Assembly (NCBI GenBank): GCA_002401955.1
Contig: NVUQ01000002.1
Location: forward strand, 1-64,000
From: Flavobacteriales bacterium
GTDB lineage: Bacteria > Bacteroidota > Bacteroidia > Flavobacteriales_E > Vicingaceae
Length of the DNA stretch: 64,000 nucleotides
Direction: 5' to 3'
In this document: piece by piece, positions 46,245-55,476 of the stretch
How the letters are laid out: each line of letters starts with the position of its first letter
Numbering within the stretch: the first letter of the stretch is position 1
Notes under the pieces: model-generated
Database searches by the model: none
Told to the model about the DNA's origin: nothing
Seen by the model: the letters and a program-made list of their open reading frames with translations, nothing else
Made by a program: the position numbers and the translations under genes

Positions 46245-47561
46245 ATGCCACAAAACTGGAAAACATATAAACTCAAAGAAATTACCATAAAGATTGGTAG
46301 TGGGTCTACACCACGAGGAGGGAAAGAAGCATATAAGGATGAGGGGATTTCATTAATTAGAAGTCAAAATGTTCTTGATTATTCATTTTCAATCGGGGGT
46401 CTTGCTTTTATAGATGAAGATCAAGCATACGCTTTGAGAAATGTAATAATTGAATCAAGAGATGTCTTACTCAATATTACTGGTGATTCAGTAGCTAGAG
46501 TCTGTCAAGTTCCTGATAAATGGATCCCGGCAAGAGTTAATCAGCACGTTGCTATACTTAGAGCTGATATAGAAAAGCTATCTCCAGAATTTCTAAAGTA
46601 TTCTTTATTATCAAAAGTGAATAAGGATTTCTTATTGACATTAGCTAGTGCAGGAGCAACAAGAAATGCTCTTACCAAAACTATGATTGAAGATTTTGAA
46701 ATCACAATCCCTGAAATAAACGAACAACGCGCAATAGCCTCAATCCTCTCAGCTTTAGACGATAAAATAGAGCTGAACCTACAAATGAACAAAACCTTAG
46801 AAGAAATGGCTATGGCTTTGTACAAACATTGGTTTGTAGATTTTACACCATTTAAATCCCCCTTAGAAGGGGGCACGGGGGATGTTGACAGTGAATTCAT
46901 CGATTCTGAATTGGGAAAAATACCCAAAGGTTGGGAGGTGAAAAGTTTGGATGATATTTTGAAATTTAAAAATCAAGGGGTAAATACGACAACAGAAAAA
47001 GTAAAGTATTCTGTATCAGGAACCCCAGTTATTCGAGCTAATAATATATCAAAAAACTATATTGACATCAGTAACCTGGTATATGTTGATGATGCCACTT
47101 ATTCTAAAATTAGGGTACAATGCAAACCTGAAAAAAATGATATTTTATTTACAAATATTGGATCACAATTAGGAAATGCAAGCATATCATATTTCGATTT
47201 CAAATATACTATTGCGTGGAATGTGCTGAGATTAAAAGTTAATGAGAATCTATATACACCAGAACTATTGGTTACTTTTTTTAATAATCCAATAAAGAGA
47301 AAGGAACTTCAGAATCTGAACTCTTCATCTACAATGCCATTTGTAAGTGGAAAAGTATTAGGTCAAATTAAATTGATTATACCAGATATTGAGAACCTAA
47401 AGAAAATAGGAGGTTTCTTAGAATCATACTATTCTCAATTAACTTTCAATCATAAAGAAAACCAAACCCTAACCAAACTAAGAGATACCTTATTACCAAA
47501 ATTAATAAGTGGAGAAGTACGAGTAAAAGATGCTTTAAAACAAGTAAACCAAGTACGATGA
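46245..47561 (+). CDS. hsdS: Type I restriction-modification specificity subunit
   Basis: The 438-residue product has two target recognition domains, each followed by a conserved helical spacer. TRD1 begins MPQNWKTYKLKEITIKIGSGSTPRGG and is followed by EINEQRAIASILSALDDKIELNLQMNKTLEEMA. TRD2 begins GKIPKGWEVKSLDDILKFKNQ and ends with NQTLTKLRDTLLPKLISGEVRV. It sets the bipartite DNA target of the HsdMSR complex. Its stop overlaps the hsdR start by 4 bp (ATGA). Confidence 0.95.
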   Translation: MPQNWKTYKLKEITIKIGSGSTPRGGKEAYKDEGISLIRSQNVLDYSFSIGGLAFIDEDQAYALRNVIIESRDVLLNITGDSVARVCQVPDKWIPARVNQHVAILRADIEKLSPEFLKYSLLSKVNKDFLLTLASAGATRNALTKTMIEDFEITIPEINEQRAIASILSALDDKIELNLQMNKTLEEMAMALYKHWFVDFTPFKSPLEGGTGDVDSEFIDSELGKIPKGWEVKSLDDILKFKNQGVNTTTEKVKYSVSGTPVIRANNISKNYIDISNLVYVDDATYSKIRVQCKPEKNDILFTNIGSQLGNASISYFDFKYTIAWNVLRLKVNENLYTPELLVTFFNNPIKRKELQNLNSSSTMPFVSGKVLGQIKLIIPDIENLKKIGGFLESYYSQLTFNHKENQTLTKLRDTLLPKLISGEVRVKDALKQVNQVR

Positions 47562-50500
47562 CCAACATGAAAGAAATAACAGTACAAGATGGAGCCATAG
47601 AATGGTTGCAAGAGTTGGGTTATACCCATGTTGAAGGTGGTTTGTTAGAGCGAGATTTAAAAAAGGTAGTATTGGAGAAGGAGTTTCACCAATACTTAAA
47701 AACTGCTTATCCAGCTGTACCACAAACAGCCTTAAACCAAGCTTTTGCTGCATTTACCCAACAAGAGGGGATGGATTTAGATCATCGTAACCAAGATTTT
47801 CACCGTAAAATGACACAAGGTGTTTCAGTTACGTGGAAAGATGCCAGTGGTAAAGAAAACGCCCAACACATTTATCCCATCAATTATAAGGATGCGGATC
47901 AAAACAGTTTTATCTGTGCAGATGAAGTCACCATAGTTGGTAAAAACACGCGTAGAACAGATCTACTCATTTTCATTAACGGTTTGCCAGTTATTGTATT
48001 TGAATTTAAAAACATGTTCGATGCAGCCGTTGGTGTAGACAATGCTCACCGCCAAATAGGGCATTACATTTTAGATATTCCGCAGTTGTTCGATTATAAC
48101 GCCATTACCATTATTTCTGATGGTATGGAAGCCTTACACGGTATGTATGGTTCTTCCATCAACTGGTTTGCTCCATGGAAAAGTTTGGAAGGAGATGATA
48201 TCCAACAAAACCAAGACCTACAATTAGAAACCTTATTAAAAGGATTGTTTCCTAAAGAAACACTCTTAAACTATTTGCAAAACTTCATTTTCCATGAAGA
48301 CCACAACGGTAAAATCATAAAGAAAGGAGCCAAATACCACCAGTTTTGGGGAATCAATAAAGCGGTACAAAGTGCTGTTAAAAACATTAAACCACAAGGC
48401 GATGGTCGTTTAGGAGTTATCTGGCATACACAAGGTTCAGGTAAAAGTATTTCCATGGCCATCTTAACAGGTATTTTACGTCAGTTGCCCGAATTAAAAA
48501 ATCCTACCATTGTTATACAAGTAGATCGATCAGATTTAGATCAACAACTCTACGATAATTTTGTGTTGTGTAAAGATTTAGTAGGAGATGTGCATCATGC
48601 TACTTCTACCAATGAATTAAGAGAATTGTTAAGTGCCGAAGGTGGTGGAGTAATTTTTACCACCATAGAAAAGTTCAGATTAAAGGATTTAGAAAATGGT
48701 AAAGAAGTTGAACATCCTGTACTTACGGAGCGTTACAACTTAATTGTAATGGCCGATGAGGCACACCGTACCCAATACGGTTTTAAAGATGGGGGTTATG
48801 CTCAAAACATTAGGAAAGCAATGCCCAATGCTTCCTTTATTGGGTTTACCGGAACTCCTGTAGATGCCAAAGGAGCAGATACAGAAATGGTGTTTGGTCC
48901 TACCATACATACTTACGATATTAAACAAGCGGTAGAAGATGGAGCAACTGTTCCCATCTATTACGAACCTAAAATGGTTCCGTTAAACATCAAAGCAAAT
49001 TTTGATGATGAACTGGATGAATTTGAAGAGGGTGATGAAGCCAATACAAGTACTGTTTGGGCAGCCATTGAGGATGCTGCGGGATCTGAAGAACGAGTAA
49101 ACAAAGTAGCTACCGATATATTAACACATTACAATGCACGAATTGCCACTTTAGATGGTAAAGCGATGATTGTTTGCATGAGTCGAAAAAACTGTGTAAA
49201 AATGTATGATGCCATTACAGCAATAGAAGGTTGTCCTGAAATTGCAGTAATCATGACCGGTAACATTAGTAAAGATCCAAAGGAATGGAATCCTCATATC
49301 CGAACAAAGGACAGTATGGAATCCATTAAGTCCCGATTTAAAGCTCCAGATGATCCTCTTAAGATGGTGATTGTTAGAGATATGTGGCTAACGGGTTTTG
49401 ATGCCCCTTGTGCGCATACCATGTATGTAGATAAGATAATGAAAGGGCATAACTTGATGCAAGCCATAGCGCGTGTCAACCGAGTGTTTGAAGATAAACC
49501 AAATGGTTTAGTGGTCGATTTTATTGGTATTTCTAATTTTTTAGCAGAAGCTACAAAAAAGTACACAGGTGGAGGTGGTGCAGGAAAACCAACCTTAGAT
49601 TTGGATGCTGCTGTTCATGTATGTTTAGAGCAATTGGTAACAGTAAAAGAGTTGATGGGCAATTTTGATTTGGAAGAGATTAAAAAACAGTCTGGTGCCG
49701 AGAACATGAAATGGTCTCATAATTTATTCAATGATTTAATGGCCTCAGATGCTGTGACGGATGCTTTCCTAAAGGAAGAAAGAAAATTAACTGAACTGGT
49801 TGCAATGACCAATTCTGATGAACGCATTTGGCCCATTCAAGAGGAAGTAGTGATCATTCAAAAAATTAGGAACCTGATAAGAAAAGTTAAGTTTCCTCCT
49901 GGTCCACAACGGAAGAAGAACGAACGCATAAAAGATTTAATTAGTAGGTCTTTAGAGGCGCACACCATAGTTGATTTAGCAGCCATGTACGATTTAGATC
50001 AAATAGATATTTCTATTGTTGATGATCGTTTCCAAGCCATGGTAAAAGAAAAAGGTGGAGAAAATATTAAAATAGAATTACTAAGGCGAATCATTAACGA
50101 TGAGCTAAAAGTAAGGATGCCCAAGAACATTGTAAGAATGACCAACCTCAAAGAAGAGTTGGAAAAGGTGTTGAGCAAATACCACAAAAACAGTTTAGAT
50201 TCTATAGCGGCTATCAAACACTTATTAGATATTGCCACAGAGTTTAAGAATGATGACATCAGAACCAAACAATTAGGCTTAACAGAGGATGAATTGGCGT
50301 TCTATGATTTACTTTCAGCTAACGAAAAGCTGTTAAATACCAAAGGCCCTATTCAAGATTTAGTGCATAAGGTAGTAGATTCTGTAAAGAAAAACCTTCA
50401 ACTCGATTGGACCAAAAAGGCAAATGCCAAAGCAGCTATTCGTTTAGCGGTTAAAGCTGAGTTAAAGGGTAAAGTACCTTTCTCTGAATTAGACAATATA

Positions 50501-50566
50501 TTAAAAGAAGTAATTGAACAAGCCGAAGGTCAATATCACGATTGGCCAGTAATGGGAGTTGGATAA
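47558..50566 (+). CDS. hsdR: Type I restriction-modification endonuclease/translocase subunit
   Basis: The 1002-residue product cuts DNA after ATP-driven translocation. An N-terminal PD-(D/E)xK nuclease region is visible (RRTDLLIFINGLPVIVFEFKN). Helicase motifs follow: Walker A HTQGSGKSIS, DEAH box ADEAHRTQYG, motif III IGFTGTPVD and motif VI QAIARVNR. The length is usual. Translation is coupled to hsdS. An Mrr-like gene follows 13 bp downstream. Confidence 0.95.
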   Translation: MTNMKEITVQDGAIEWLQELGYTHVEGGLLERDLKKVVLEKEFHQYLKTAYPAVPQTALNQAFAAFTQQEGMDLDHRNQDFHRKMTQGVSVTWKDASGKENAQHIYPINYKDADQNSFICADEVTIVGKNTRRTDLLIFINGLPVIVFEFKNMFDAAVGVDNAHRQIGHYILDIPQLFDYNAITIISDGMEALHGMYGSSINWFAPWKSLEGDDIQQNQDLQLETLLKGLFPKETLLNYLQNFIFHEDHNGKIIKKGAKYHQFWGINKAVQSAVKNIKPQGDGRLGVIWHTQGSGKSISMAILTGILRQLPELKNPTIVIQVDRSDLDQQLYDNFVLCKDLVGDVHHATSTNELRELLSAEGGGVIFTTIEKFRLKDLENGKEVEHPVLTERYNLIVMADEAHRTQYGFKDGGYAQNIRKAMPNASFIGFTGTPVDAKGADTEMVFGPTIHTYDIKQAVEDGATVPIYYEPKMVPLNIKANFDDELDEFEEGDEANTSTVWAAIEDAAGSEERVNKVATDILTHYNARIATLDGKAMIVCMSRKNCVKMYDAITAIEGCPEIAVIMTGNISKDPKEWNPHIRTKDSMESIKSRFKAPDDPLKMVIVRDMWLTGFDAPCAHTMYVDKIMKGHNLMQAIARVNRVFEDKPNGLVVDFIGISNFLAEATKKYTGGGGAGKPTLDLDAAVHVCLEQLVTVKELMGNFDLEEIKKQSGAENMKWSHNLFNDLMASDAVTDAFLKEERKLTELVAMTNSDERIWPIQEEVVIIQKIRNLIRKVKFPPGPQRKKNERIKDLISRSLEAHTIVDLAAMYDLDQIDISIVDDRFQAMVKEKGGENIKIELLRRIINDELKVRMPKNIVRMTNLKEELEKVLSKYHKNSLDSIAAIKHLLDIATEFKNDDIRTKQLGLTEDELAFYDLLSANEKLLNTKGPIQDLVHKVVDSVKKNLQLDWTKKANAKAAIRLAVKAELKGKVPFSELDNILKEVIEQAEGQYHDWPVMGVG

Positions 50567-50579
50567 AAAATAAAAGAAA

Positions 50580-51503
50580 ATGGCAATACCGAAACATGAT
50601 GAAATAAGAATACCAGCAATGAAACTTATCCAAGAGTTTGGAGCAAGAAGGGTCAAGGATTTTGTAACACCTTTGGCGGAGCATTTTAAACTAACTGATA
50701 ATGAGTACACTCAAGATTATGCTTCAGGTAATGGGCCAATATTTTATGACCGAATAACTTGGGCATTGAGCTATTTAAGTATGTCTGGATTAGTGGTTAA
50801 ACCAAAAAGAGGAGTGTGTGACCTTTCTAAAAAAGGGGTTGAGCTATTACAAACACCAGATAAAATCAATGATTATATTGATGTAGTTATTGCAAAAAGG
50901 GATGCTGAAAAGAAAAATCAAAAAGAAGATACTCCTTTAATAGATAATAGCACAGAATCAACACCCCAAGAAATACTTTACAATTCGTTTGATAGTATCA
51001 AAAAGACAGTGTTTGATGAAATTTTGGATACCGTTTTAAGTAAAAATCCATTGGAGTTTGAAAAGCTTGTAGTCCAACTTTTACAAAAGATGGGATATGG
51101 TGGTGAAATAAAAGACTCAGGTTTAGTTACTAAAGCTTCTAATGATGGCGGTATTGATGGGATCATAAAGGAAGATGTGTTAGGTTTAGGTAGAATACAT
51201 ATACAAGCAAAAAGGTATGCTAAGGATAATACAGTAAGCAGGGGAGAGATCCAAGGTTTTGTTGGAGCACTTGCTGTAGCACAGTCCAACAAAGGTGTAT
51301 TCATTACCACAAGTAAGTATAGTAAAGGGGCATTAGAATATGCTGAAAACCTTAATGGATCAACAACACTTGTTTTAATCGATGGTAATAAACTTGCTGA
51401 GTATATGTATGACTTTGGTTTAGGTATGCAAGTAGAACAAACCATAGAGATAAAAAAGTTAGATGCAGATTACTGGGATGCCATGCAAGATCGAACAGAT
51501 TGA
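50580..51503 (+). CDS. Mrr-type restriction endonuclease
   Basis: The 307-residue product has an N-terminal winged-helix Mrr_N region (MAIPKHDEIRIPAMKLIQEFGARRVKDF) and a C-terminal Mrr_cat PD-(D/E)xK nuclease (FEKLVVQLLQKMGYGG, NDGGIDGIIKED, RIHIQAKRYAKDN, with D and QxK residues). Mrr enzymes cut methylated DNA. It is the last gene in the type I operon, suggesting control of, or a second layer to, the methylation made by HsdM. The dispersed block begins 25 bp downstream. Confidence 0.85.
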   Translation: MAIPKHDEIRIPAMKLIQEFGARRVKDFVTPLAEHFKLTDNEYTQDYASGNGPIFYDRITWALSYLSMSGLVVKPKRGVCDLSKKGVELLQTPDKINDYIDVVIAKRDAEKKNQKEDTPLIDNSTESTPQEILYNSFDSIKKTVFDEILDTVLSKNPLEFEKLVVQLLQKMGYGGEIKDSGLVTKASNDGGIDGIIKEDVLGLGRIHIQAKRYAKDNTVSRGEIQGFVGALAVAQSNKGVFITTSKYSKGALEYAENLNGSTTLVLIDGNKLAEYMYDFGLGMQVEQTIEIKKLDADYWDAMQDRTD

Positions 51504-51528
51504 CTTTTCAAACTAACAAAACAACTTT

Positions 51529-51636
51529 CTATTTAACATAATAATAAAGGTATTGTGCGCGAGCCCGAAAGATTTGAGATTAAGAGGATAATGTACAGCG
51601 TACATTTGGTTTTGGTGTGGGCCAGCCCCGATAGCT
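51529..51636 (+). repeat. Accessory block copy B, left part
   Basis: 'CTATTTAACATAATAATAAAGGT...GCGAGCCCGAAAG...ATTAAGAGGATAATGTACAGCG...GCCAGCCCCGATAGCT' matches 41184-41292. The copy is interrupted after CCCGATAGCT by the IS and continues at 53263. Confidence 0.8.
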
Positions 51637-53258
51637 TCTTAAATCCGCAAGATTGTTGAAAAATAGCCGTAAAACTTTATGAAATAAAGAGTTACGGCTC
51701 TCGTGTTTTCACCTAATTTGGTGATGTAACAAACACGATATGAAAATACTAAATTCGAGCCCCATTAGTGCCTTTGGAGGTATAAATTTTGTTTATGAAG
51801 ATTTTGATTTTTTGGAAATCGATAAGATATTCAAGAACAACTTACCAAAATTATCCAATCAAAGCAAATACACTTGGAAAGATATTTTATATTCTTTTAT
51901 GAGTATATATTTATGTGGAGGGACTTGTATTGAGGATTTAGAATCAAATTTAAAACCGCACCTATCGGACAACCCGTTTTGTAAGATTCCTAGTCCAGAC
52001 ACTATATTGAGGCGTTTGAAAGGGTTAAAAGAAAAAGATCAAACTTGCCGAACAAAAAGGGGGAATGTTGATCATCAATATTGTTTAAACGGTTTACTTA
52101 GCAAGATTAATTTGCTAATACTTAAAAAACTAGACACTTTTGATGCCCCGGTTTTAACACTCGATTATGACAATACTATAGTTTATAATGAAAAATCCGA
52201 CAGTAAACTGACCTACAAAAAAGAGAAAGGATACCAGCCCGGAGTCTGCACCATTAATACCAATCAAATTATTTATCTAGAAAACAGAAATGGGAATAGT
52301 GATGCTAAGTCTTTTCAAGATATAACCTTGGCTAGAATGTTTAATTTGTTAGAGGAAAATAAGGTTAGAAAAATAGATAACTTCAGAGCTGACTCTGCTT
52401 CTTACCAGTATGCTGTTATAAGGCTTTTAGAGCAAAAAGTTAAACATTTTTACATAGCAGCGAAAAACAGTTACGTAGAAAAGTATTTTTCTACGATTGA
52501 AACATGGGTAGAAACAAGTGATAGAAAAGGAAACCCTATATGGATAGCAGATATCTATTATACTCCATTTTTGAAGCAATCAAAAGAACATGGAGAGTCT
52601 GCAAAAAGTTATCGTTTAGTAGTAAAGAGAAAGAAAAAAAGGAGTAATCAAATTGATTTGATTACTCAAGACACCTACGAATATACAGCAGTAATAACGA
52701 ATGACAATGAGGCAGCAGTAGAAACTGTTGTTGAGTTTTACAACAAAAGAGGTGCTATGGAAAAGCAATTTGATGTAGTTAAAAATGATTTTGGATGGAA
52801 CAATATGCCTTTTTCTGATTTGGCTTCAAACACTGTATTCTTGTTCATGACAGCAATTTGCAAAAACATATACCACAAACTGATACAGCGTTTTTCTGAG
52901 AAATTTGAAGGATTAGAACCAAGCTTTAGAATTAAACGATTTATTTTTAAATTTATCATTTTGCCTGCCAAATGGATAAAAAAATCAAGGCAAAACATAT
53001 TAAGAATTTACGGGAATATTGCTTACAAAACATAACAAAACCTACACTAACAAGAAATTCTAAGCAAAATAGCAAGGGATTACTATGCTCAAAAAATAAA
53101 GTTTAATGGAATAGAAGTGATAAAACTCGATTTTTCTGAAATTTTTTTTAAAAAAACAATTTTCATCTTAAAATTTCAAAATTAACTAACTCCCTTTTGG
53201 TAATAATGTAAACTATTGAGGTTTTAATATTAAAGTTAACAGACTTGCGGATTTAAGA
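51637..53258 (+). mobile_element. IS1380-type insertion sequence
   Basis: This 1622-bp element has perfect 15-bp terminal inverted repeats (TCTTAAATCCGCAAG at 51637-51651, complement at 53244-53258). It is flanked by a 4-bp target duplication AGCT (51633-51636 and 53259-53262). It has inserted exactly in the middle of the palindrome CCCGAT-AGCT-ATCGGG of the accessory block. One transposase gene fills it. Confidence 0.9.
51740..53035 (+). CDS. IS1380 family transposase
   Basis: The 431-residue product has a DDE-type transposase pattern: APVLTLDYDNTIVYNEKSDSKLTYKKEKGYQPGVC, then IDNFRADSASYQYAVIRLLEQKVKHFYIAAKNSY, and the C-terminal ANTVFLFMTAICKNIYHKLIQRF helices. This fits IS1380-like enzymes common in Bacteroidota. 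The reading frame is complete and the ends are intact, so the element may be active. Confidence 0.8.
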   Translation: MKILNSSPISAFGGINFVYEDFDFLEIDKIFKNNLPKLSNQSKYTWKDILYSFMSIYLCGGTCIEDLESNLKPHLSDNPFCKIPSPDTILRRLKGLKEKDQTCRTKRGNVDHQYCLNGLLSKINLLILKKLDTFDAPVLTLDYDNTIVYNEKSDSKLTYKKEKGYQPGVCTINTNQIIYLENRNGNSDAKSFQDITLARMFNLLEENKVRKIDNFRADSASYQYAVIRLLEQKVKHFYIAAKNSYVEKYFSTIETWVETSDRKGNPIWIADIYYTPFLKQSKEHGESAKSYRLVVKRKKKRSNQIDLITQDTYEYTAVITNDNEAAVETVVEFYNKRGAMEKQFDVVKNDFGWNNMPFSDLASNTVFLFMTAICKNIYHKLIQRFSEKFEGLEPSFRIKRFIFKFIILPAKWIKKSRQNILRIYGNIAYKT

Positions 53259-53262
53259 AGCT

Positions 53263-53423
53263 ATCGGGAGATGTGAAACGAACAAAGAGAGTTAGCCGAA
53301 GGCAAACAATCTCTTTGGAGTTCACGAACACCACAAAACAATAAATAAGGAGTGAGTAAAAAGAATTTTATATCAATTAAAGTTGTTGTGTTGGAAATTT
53401 ACAACTCTTATAATACCATTTGT
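53263..53423 (+). repeat. Accessory block copy B, right part
   Basis: 'ATCGGGAGATGTGAAACGAACAAAGAGAGTTAGCCGAAGGC...TCACGAACACC...AATAAGGAGTGAG' matches 41293-41395 directly. It is then followed by 'ATATCAATTAAAGTTGTTGTGTTGG...ACAACTCTTATAATACC', related to 42210-42290. Confidence 0.75.
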
Positions 53424-53483
53424 TACATCAAAACTGCTAAAACAGAATTGAAATCTTGTGTTAATCCATTGGATAAAGTTTAA
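53424..53483 (+). pseudogene. Fossil 3' end of a tyrosine recombinase gene
   Basis: It encodes YIKTAKTELKSCVNPLDKV and a stop, matching the recombinase at 62322-63149 from its catalytic tyrosine to the end. The upstream part of the gene is absent. The same layout occurs at 26829-26891. Confidence 0.75.
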
Positions 53484-53563
53484 ATTTGGGAAATAAAGCA
53501 ATATGCAAAAAATGCATACTACCGAGGATTTCTCGATAGTTCAAAATACTTAAGCTAAAAAAA

Positions 53564-54544
53564 GTGAGTGAAATAATTATATATAAATCAGTAGACAACC
53601 AAATTGAAGTTAATGTTCAAGCTGATGGAGATACTGTTTGGCTTACACAGCAACAGCTGGTTAATTTATTTCAATCTAGTAAAGCAAATATTAGTGAGCA
53701 TATTAAGCATATTTTCGAATCGAAAGAATTGGAAGAGCAAGCAACTGTTCGGAATTTCCGAACAGTTCAAAAAGAAGGGAAAAGAGAAGTAGAAAGAAAC
53801 CGGTTACACTACAATTTAGATGTAATCATATCTGTAGGATACAGGGTGAACTCTAAACAAGGAGTGCAATTTCGTATTTGGGCAAATAAAATTCTAAAAG
53901 AATATTTAGTAAAAGGATATGCTTTAAACGAGAGGAAATTAAAGGAATCTCAACAACAATTTATAGCATTACAACAAAGCATTAAACTACTTGAAAATGT
54001 TGTTAATCAAAAACAACTAAATTCTGATGAAGCAACAAGTTTACTTAAAGTAATTACAGAATACTCTCACGCATTAAGCTTATTAGACCAATACGACCAC
54101 CAAAAACTTACTATACAGAAAAAAGTAGATAAGGATATAAATAAACTGACTTACGATGAGGCTATTAAACAAATAATACTTTGGAGAGATAGCCATGATG
54201 GAGGAGCGTTATTTGGTAACGAAAAAGATGCATCTTTTAAAAGTTCATTAGAAACCATATACCAAACTTTTGATGGTGATGATTTATATCCAAGCACAGA
54301 AGAAAAAGCAGCCAACTTGCTTTATTTCGTAGTAAAGAATCATTCTTTTACAGATGGAAATAAAAGAATTGCAGCAGGATTATTTGTGTTTTTCTTAGAT
54401 AAGAATAGAAAATTATATAACTCAGATGGCAGTAAAATTATTGCTGATAATGCGTTAGTTGCAATAACTATTATGATTGCAGAAAGTAATACCGAAGAAA
54501 AAGATGTAATGATTAAATTGATAGTAAACTTGATGTTAAGCTAA
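53564..54544 (+). CDS. RhuM-Fic/Doc fusion protein
   Basis: The 326-residue product starts with GTG (VSEIIIYKSVDN). The N-terminal RhuM-type region is seen in TVWLTQQQLVNLFQSSKANISEHIKHIF and RNRLHYNLDVIISVGYRVNSKQGVQFRIWANKILKEYLVKGYALNE. The C-terminal Fic/Doc domain has the active site NHSFTDGNKRIAAGLF. Such proteins are frequent in genomic islands next to restriction systems. The target is unknown. It stands alone between the IS-split block and MITEs. Confidence 0.8.
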   Translation: MSEIIIYKSVDNQIEVNVQADGDTVWLTQQQLVNLFQSSKANISEHIKHIFESKELEEQATVRNFRTVQKEGKREVERNRLHYNLDVIISVGYRVNSKQGVQFRIWANKILKEYLVKGYALNERKLKESQQQFIALQQSIKLLENVVNQKQLNSDEATSLLKVITEYSHALSLLDQYDHQKLTIQKKVDKDINKLTYDEAIKQIILWRDSHDGGALFGNEKDASFKSSLETIYQTFDGDDLYPSTEEKAANLLYFVVKNHSFTDGNKRIAAGLFVFFLDKNRKLYNSDGSKIIADNALVAITIMIAESNTEEKDVMIKLIVNLMLS

Positions 54545-54578
54545 ATAAAAACATCAAACAATGGCTATTATAGTACTT

Positions 54579-54693
54579 ATACCGATTTGTAATCAAAATG
54601 CCCGATAATTTCGTTACTCTCATTCTCTGGCTTTGATTATCTATCGGTATTATACAATAACCAGTGTTGGGTGTTTTGAAATTAAATTGGTAT
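54579..54693 (+). repeat. MITE-like repeat, family 2, copy 3
   Basis: 115 bp with imperfect terminal inverted repeats ATACCGATTT and AAATTGGTAT. Near-identical to the inverted copy at 24390-24504 and diverged from 21084-21192. Confidence 0.75.
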
Positions 54694-54700
54694 AAATTCT

Positions 54701-54881
54701 CAGGGCAAACGCACTATAAAATTTAAGGGGAGAATTTGTCAGTTCGAGTGACTTTTCGAAGAAAAGTTGTATCGAGAATAAAAAATTCTTAAAAAAAATG
54801 CTTCTCGATACAAAATTCTTACAGAATTTCACTCGAAGTGACATTTTTTGTTGAAAATTAAGCTATAGTGCGTTTGCCCTG
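54701..54881. repeat. MITE-like palindromic element, family 1, full copy
   Basis: 181 bp with perfect 18-bp terminal inverted repeats, CAGGGCAAACGCACTATA (54701-54718) and its complement (54864-54881). The interior has two smaller arms with CACTCGAAnTGAC and ATCGAGAA motifs. No gene. The left 110 bp match 1-110 in inverse orientation. Confidence 0.85.
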
Positions 54882-54944
54882 ACTAAATGCTTGATAAACT
54901 TTAATAAACACAACGTACTAGGCTCTTAATTCTTAACGCATTAA

Positions 54945-55290
54945 AATGTCTTATAATGAGTTACATTATCGGTTCAAGTTTTCACTTGAAGCTTAGCTTT
55001 GGACTTTAAGAATTTATTCTTAAAGTTCGGCAAGAGAAAATTTTAATAAAACAAAACGGTAAGTGTTGGAGATTTATACATCCCGTTTAATAATCCGATA
55101 AATTGACAACTCTTACATACCGCTTAAGTAAAGCGATAAATGGGTAAAGACCAAACACTTAAAATAGAGTAGAAGAGGTGTTTTGTATTTACTTATTTAG
55201 ATGCTGCGTGAGGGATAGTAGCAATTACCGAGTAATGCGAATAGCCCGACCGGTAGGGCACGCCCACATTGTAAAAATTTGCCTTAGAGT
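54945..55290 (+). repeat. Accessory block, partial copy D (tail half)
   Basis: It matches 42112-42610: 'CTTTAAGAATTTATTCTTAAAGTTCGGCAAGAG', 'GTTGGAGATTTATACA...CCCGTTTAATAATC', 'ACTTAAAATAGAGTAGAAGAGGTGTTT' and 'AGGGCACGCCCA'. It precedes the methyltransferase operon, as copy A precedes hsdM. The 932-bp gap from 54545 holds only this and the two MITEs. Confidence 0.8.
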
Positions 55291-55404
55291 GTATTTATAC
55301 TTACTCATTAATTTCATTTAAAACCGGAATGAATTTATTGAAAATAAAACCGAACTTGCGATTCCTAATATATTATATTAATTGCCCTATAAATTATATG
55401 GTTT

Positions 55405-55473
55405 GATGACTAAACACGAAACTCTACAGCAAGAAATATTCCCTTTAGTTACTACTAATAAAGTTATTTTATA
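55405..55473 (+). CDS. Possible 22-residue leader frame before the methyltransferase gene
   Basis: ATG at 55405 opens a frame for MTKHETLQQEIFPLVTTNKV... and stops 3 bp before the methyltransferase ATG. Coupling to the methyltransferase is possible, but nothing beyond position and length supports it. Confidence 0.25.
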
Positions 55474-55476
55474 GTT

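Noticed and set aside
54650-54844. A 64-residue minus-strand frame over the MITEs
   Set aside because: It spans both MITE-like repeats and has no independent support.
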